NCBI GenBank assembly: GCA_040002595.1
Contig: JBDUED010000037.1
Location: 1 to 16,703, forward strand
Source: Dokdonella_A sp040002595
GTDB taxonomy: Bacteria; Pseudomonadota; Gammaproteobacteria; Xanthomonadales; Rhodanobacteraceae
Length of the DNA: 16,703 nt
Reading direction: 5' to 3'
Positions 14,460 through 16,703 of the stretch are shown here, one piece after another. Both the position numbers and the translations under genes were made by a program. Positions within the stretch are counted from its first letter, which is position 1; each line of letters begins with the position of its first letter. The notes beneath the pieces were generated by a model, which did no database searches, was not told the DNA's origin, and saw only the letters and a list, made by a program, of their open reading frames with translations.

Positions 14460-15556
14460 GTTTGCAATTGCCGTATTTGAATCCCACGCGCGCGAAGTCG
14501 CTGCTCGATGCGCTTGCGCAGCGCATCCTCGTCATCGATGGCGCGATGGGCACCATGGTGCAGAGCTACCAGCTCGAGGAAAGCGATTATCGCGGCAATC
14601 GATTTGCGCACGGCTTCGATACGCAGCAGGAACCCATGCGCGATGCGGAGAGAAATCCCGGACACGATCTCAAGGGCAACAACGATCTGCTGACGCTGAC
14701 GCGCCCCGATGTGATCGGCGCCATCCACACCGAATATCTCGACGCAGGCGCAGACCTTGTCGAAACCAATACCTTCAATTCGACCTCGATCAGCCAAGCC
14801 GACTATCACCTTGAACACATCGTCTATGAATTGAACAAGGAAGGCGCGCGTCTCGCCCGCGCTTGCTGCGACACGATCGAGCTGAAAAGCCCAGACAAAC
14901 AGCGTTTCGTGATCGGCGTGCTCGGACCGACCAGCCGCACCGCATCGATCAGTCCGGACGTCAACGATTCCGGTTTTCGCAACACGAATTTCGACGAGCT
15001 GCGCGTCGCCTATCGCGAAGCTACCGCGGGTCTCATCGACGGCGGCGCCGACATCCTCATGGTCGAGACGATCTTCGACACCTTGAATGCGAAAGCTGCA
15101 CTGTTTGCCATCGAGGAGATCTTCGACGAACGCGGCGGCCGCTTGCCCGTGATGATTTCCGGCACGATCACCGACCGCTCCGGGCGGACCCTGTCGGGCC
15201 AGACCACTGAAGCGTTTTACACGTCGGTGGCGCACGGGCGGCCGCTGTCGGTCGGACTCAACTGCGCGCTCGGTGCAAAGGAACTGCGTCAATATGTGGA
15301 TGTGCTCGCGCAGATTGCGGACAGCTACGTCAGCGCGCACCCAAATGCCGGATTGCCGAATGCATTCGGTGAATACGATGAGACCCCTGCAGACATGGCC
15401 GAGATGATTGGCGAGTTCGCCCGTAGCGGCCTGGTCAATATGGTTGGTGGCTGCTGCGGCACGACACCGGCACATATTCGCGCGATCGCGACGGTTGTTG
15501 CAGGCATCGCGCCGCGAACCCTGCGCGGTCTCGACGAGTTCGTGCGCGCCGCATGA
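14456..15556 (+). CDS. metH: Methionine synthase MetH, homocysteine-binding (N-terminal) subunit of a split enzyme
   Basis: Zinc-dependent homocysteine methyltransferase module of cobalamin-dependent methionine synthase, 366 residues. In Escherichia coli this is the first roughly 353 residues of a single 1,227-residue protein. VIDGAMGTMVQ near the start and NTFNSTSISQADY are family blocks. The zinc ligands are present as Cys270 (GLNCALG) and Cys333/Cys334 (GGCCGTTP); their spacing of 63 residues equals that of the E. coli ligands Cys247, Cys310 and Cys311. The protein ends with a proper stop soon after the domain, so it is a complete separate subunit rather than a frameshifted fragment. Its ATG overlaps the regulator stop and its own stop overlaps the next ATG, both as ATGA, so all three genes should be translated together. 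Confidence 0.95.
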   Translation: MSLQLPYLNPTRAKSLLDALAQRILVIDGAMGTMVQSYQLEESDYRGNRFAHGFDTQQEPMRDAERNPGHDLKGNNDLLTLTRPDVIGAIHTEYLDAGADLVETNTFNSTSISQADYHLEHIVYELNKEGARLARACCDTIELKSPDKQRFVIGVLGPTSRTASISPDVNDSGFRNTNFDELRVAYREATAGLIDGGADILMVETIFDTLNAKAALFAIEEIFDERGGRLPVMISGTITDRSGRTLSGQTTEAFYTSVAHGRPLSVGLNCALGAKELRQYVDVLAQIADSYVSAHPNAGLPNAFGEYDETPADMAEMIGEFARSGLVNMVGGCCGTTPAHIRAIATVVAGIAPRTLRGLDEFVRAA

Positions 15557-16703
15557 GCGCCGTGCGCTTTACCCGCCTCTCGGGCCTTGAGCCGCTGCTC
15601 ATCACGCCCGAACTTCTTTTCGTCAACATTGGCGAACGCACAAACGTCACCGGCAGCGCGCAGTTCAAGAAGCTGATCAAGGAAGACCGCTACGACGAAG
15701 CGGTCGCGGTCGCACGACAGCAGGTCGAAAGTGGCGCTCAGATACTCGATGTGAACATGGACGAGGGGCTGATCGACTCGGAAGCGGCAATGGTGCGCTT
15801 CTTGAACCTGATCGCATCCGAGCCGGATATCGCACGCGTTCCCATCATGGTCGATTCGTCGAAATGGAGCGTGATAGAAGCCGGCCTGCGCTGCCTGCAG
15901 GGCAAGGGCATTGTCAACTCGATTTCGCTCAAGGAAGGCGAAGACACTTTTGTCGAGCACGCGAAAAAAGTGCTGCGCTACGGCGCGGCCGCAGTGGTGA
16001 TGGCGTTCGACGAGGACGGCCAAGCCGACTCGTGTCTGCGCAAGGTCGCCATTTGCACGCGCGCCTACAGGATTCTGACTGAGCGCGTGGGCTTTCCGCC
16101 AGAGGACATCATCTTCGATCCGAATATCTTTGCCATCGCGACGGGCATCGAGGAGCACGACAATTACGCGGTCGACTTCATCGAGGCGACGCGCATCATC
16201 AGGCGCGAGTTGCCGCATTGCCATGTATCGGGCGGCGTATCCAATGTGTCGTTCTCTTTTCGCGGCAACGAGAGCGTGCGCCAGGCTATTCATGCGGTGT
16301 TTCTCTACCACGCGATTGCGGCAGGCATGGACATGGGCATCGTCAATGCCGGCGCGCTGCCGATCATCGACGATCTCGACCCGGAGCTACGCGAGCGCGT
16401 CGAGGATATTGTTCTCAACCGCCGCCGTGACGGCACCGAGCGTCTGCTGGAAATCGCCGAGCGTTACCGTTCCCGCAAGGGCGAGGTCGTTGTCGAGAAT
16501 CTCGCTTGGCGCGCGCTGCCAGTTCGCGACCGCCTGGCGCATTCGCTGGTGCATGGCATCGATGCGTTTGCGGAAGTCGACGCCGAAGAAGCGCGACAGT
16601 TGAGTTCGCGGCCACTCGACGTGATCGAAGGTCCGCTGATGGATGGCATGAACATCGTCGGCGACCTGTTCGGCGCCGGCAAGATGTTCCTGCCGCAAGT
16701 GGT
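15553..16703 (+). CDS. metH: Methionine synthase MetH, folate- and cobalamin-binding subunit (3' end beyond window)
   Basis: Second part of the split methionine synthase: it takes the methyl group from 5-methyltetrahydrofolate via cobalamin to homocysteine held by the partner subunit. The window shows 383 codons. The pterin-binding domain contains FVNIGERTNVTGSAQFKK, ILDVNMDEG, PIMVDSSKWSVIEAGL and FDPNIFAIATGIEEH. The last visible stretch, EGPLMDGMNIVGDLFGAGK then MFLPQVV, is the start of the cobalamin-binding cap domain. The B12-binding Rossmann domain and the SAM-dependent reactivation domain should follow outside the window; a complete protein near 870-900 residues is expected. It begins at the ATGA overlap with the homocysteine subunit and has no strong ribosome site of its own, consistent with coupled translation and equal subunit amounts. 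Confidence 0.95.
   Translation, partial: MSAVRFTRLSGLEPLLITPELLFVNIGERTNVTGSAQFKKLIKEDRYDEAVAVARQQVESGAQILDVNMDEGLIDSEAAMVRFLNLIASEPDIARVPIMVDSSKWSVIEAGLRCLQGKGIVNSISLKEGEDTFVEHAKKVLRYGAAAVVMAFDEDGQADSCLRKVAICTRAYRILTERVGFPPEDIIFDPNIFAIATGIEEHDNYAVDFIEATRIIRRELPHCHVSGGVSNVSFSFRGNESVRQAIHAVFLYHAIAAGMDMGIVNAGALPIIDDLDPELRERVEDIVLNRRRDGTERLLEIAERYRSRKGEVVVENLAWRALPVRDRLAHSLVHGIDAFAEVDAEEARQLSSRPLDVIEGPLMDGMNIVGDLFGAGKMFLPQV

Noticed and set aside
14195..15475. Long minus-strand reading frame (426 codons) opposite metH
   Set aside because: It lies fully antisense to the well-supported metH and ArsR-methyltransferase genes. Its translation shows no recognisable motif and it is a typical high-GC shadow frame.
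1..16703. Mobile elements, CRISPR arrays, tRNA or rRNA genes
   Set aside because: I looked for transposase or integrase motifs, regularly spaced direct repeats, and tRNA-like cloverleaf or TTCGAATC-type sequences and found none that hold up.

Overview
The window looks like chromosomal DNA from a high-GC gammaproteobacterium, most likely of the Xanthomonadales/Rhodanobacteraceae type. This is inferred from three things: methionine synthase split into two overlapping genes behind an ArsR-methyltransferase gene, a large NAD-type glutamate dehydrogenase, and a secreted enzyme ending in an IF..GF(D/E) tail of a kind I associate with that group. No rRNA, tRNA, insertion sequence, phage gene or CRISPR array is visible.

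Layout. (1) Positions 1-1290, minus strand: N-terminal 430 codons of NAD-specific glutamate dehydrogenase, cut by the window edge. (2) 1291-1873: a 583-bp intergenic stretch holding a clear promoter overlapped by a TetR-type palindrome. (3) 1874-6250, plus strand: a two-gene RND efflux operon (lipoprotein adaptor and AcrB-like pump) with no outer-membrane channel or regulator beside it. (4) 6334-7948: a secreted lytic transglycosylase and a SAM-dependent methyltransferase, each preceded by its own -10-like box. (5) 8062-9786: an exported heparinase II/III-like polysaccharide lyase. (6) 9832-13381, minus strand: an APC-family permease, then an exported alpha/beta hydrolase, then an acyl-CoA dehydrogenase, all in one direction. 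(7) 13533-16703, plus strand: an ArsR-type HTH fused to a SAM methyltransferase, overlapping by 4 nt the homocysteine half of MetH, which overlaps by 4 nt the folate/cobalamin part of MetH. The last gene runs off the window.

How the parts fit. The rightmost operon is a methionine-cycle unit. Its first gene combines a DNA-binding domain lacking the classical ArsR metal cysteines with a methyltransferase domain that should bind SAM or SAH, so it is a plausible metabolite-sensing autoregulator of MetH. The efflux operon is probably repressed by a TetR-family protein encoded elsewhere. The three minus-strand genes could form an uptake and catabolism unit, but their substrates cannot be read from sequence. 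Most of the window is conserved chromosomal content. The least understood parts are the ArsR-methyltransferase/metH operon, the lyase C-terminal tail, and the orphan methyltransferase with an unusual SAM-binding loop.
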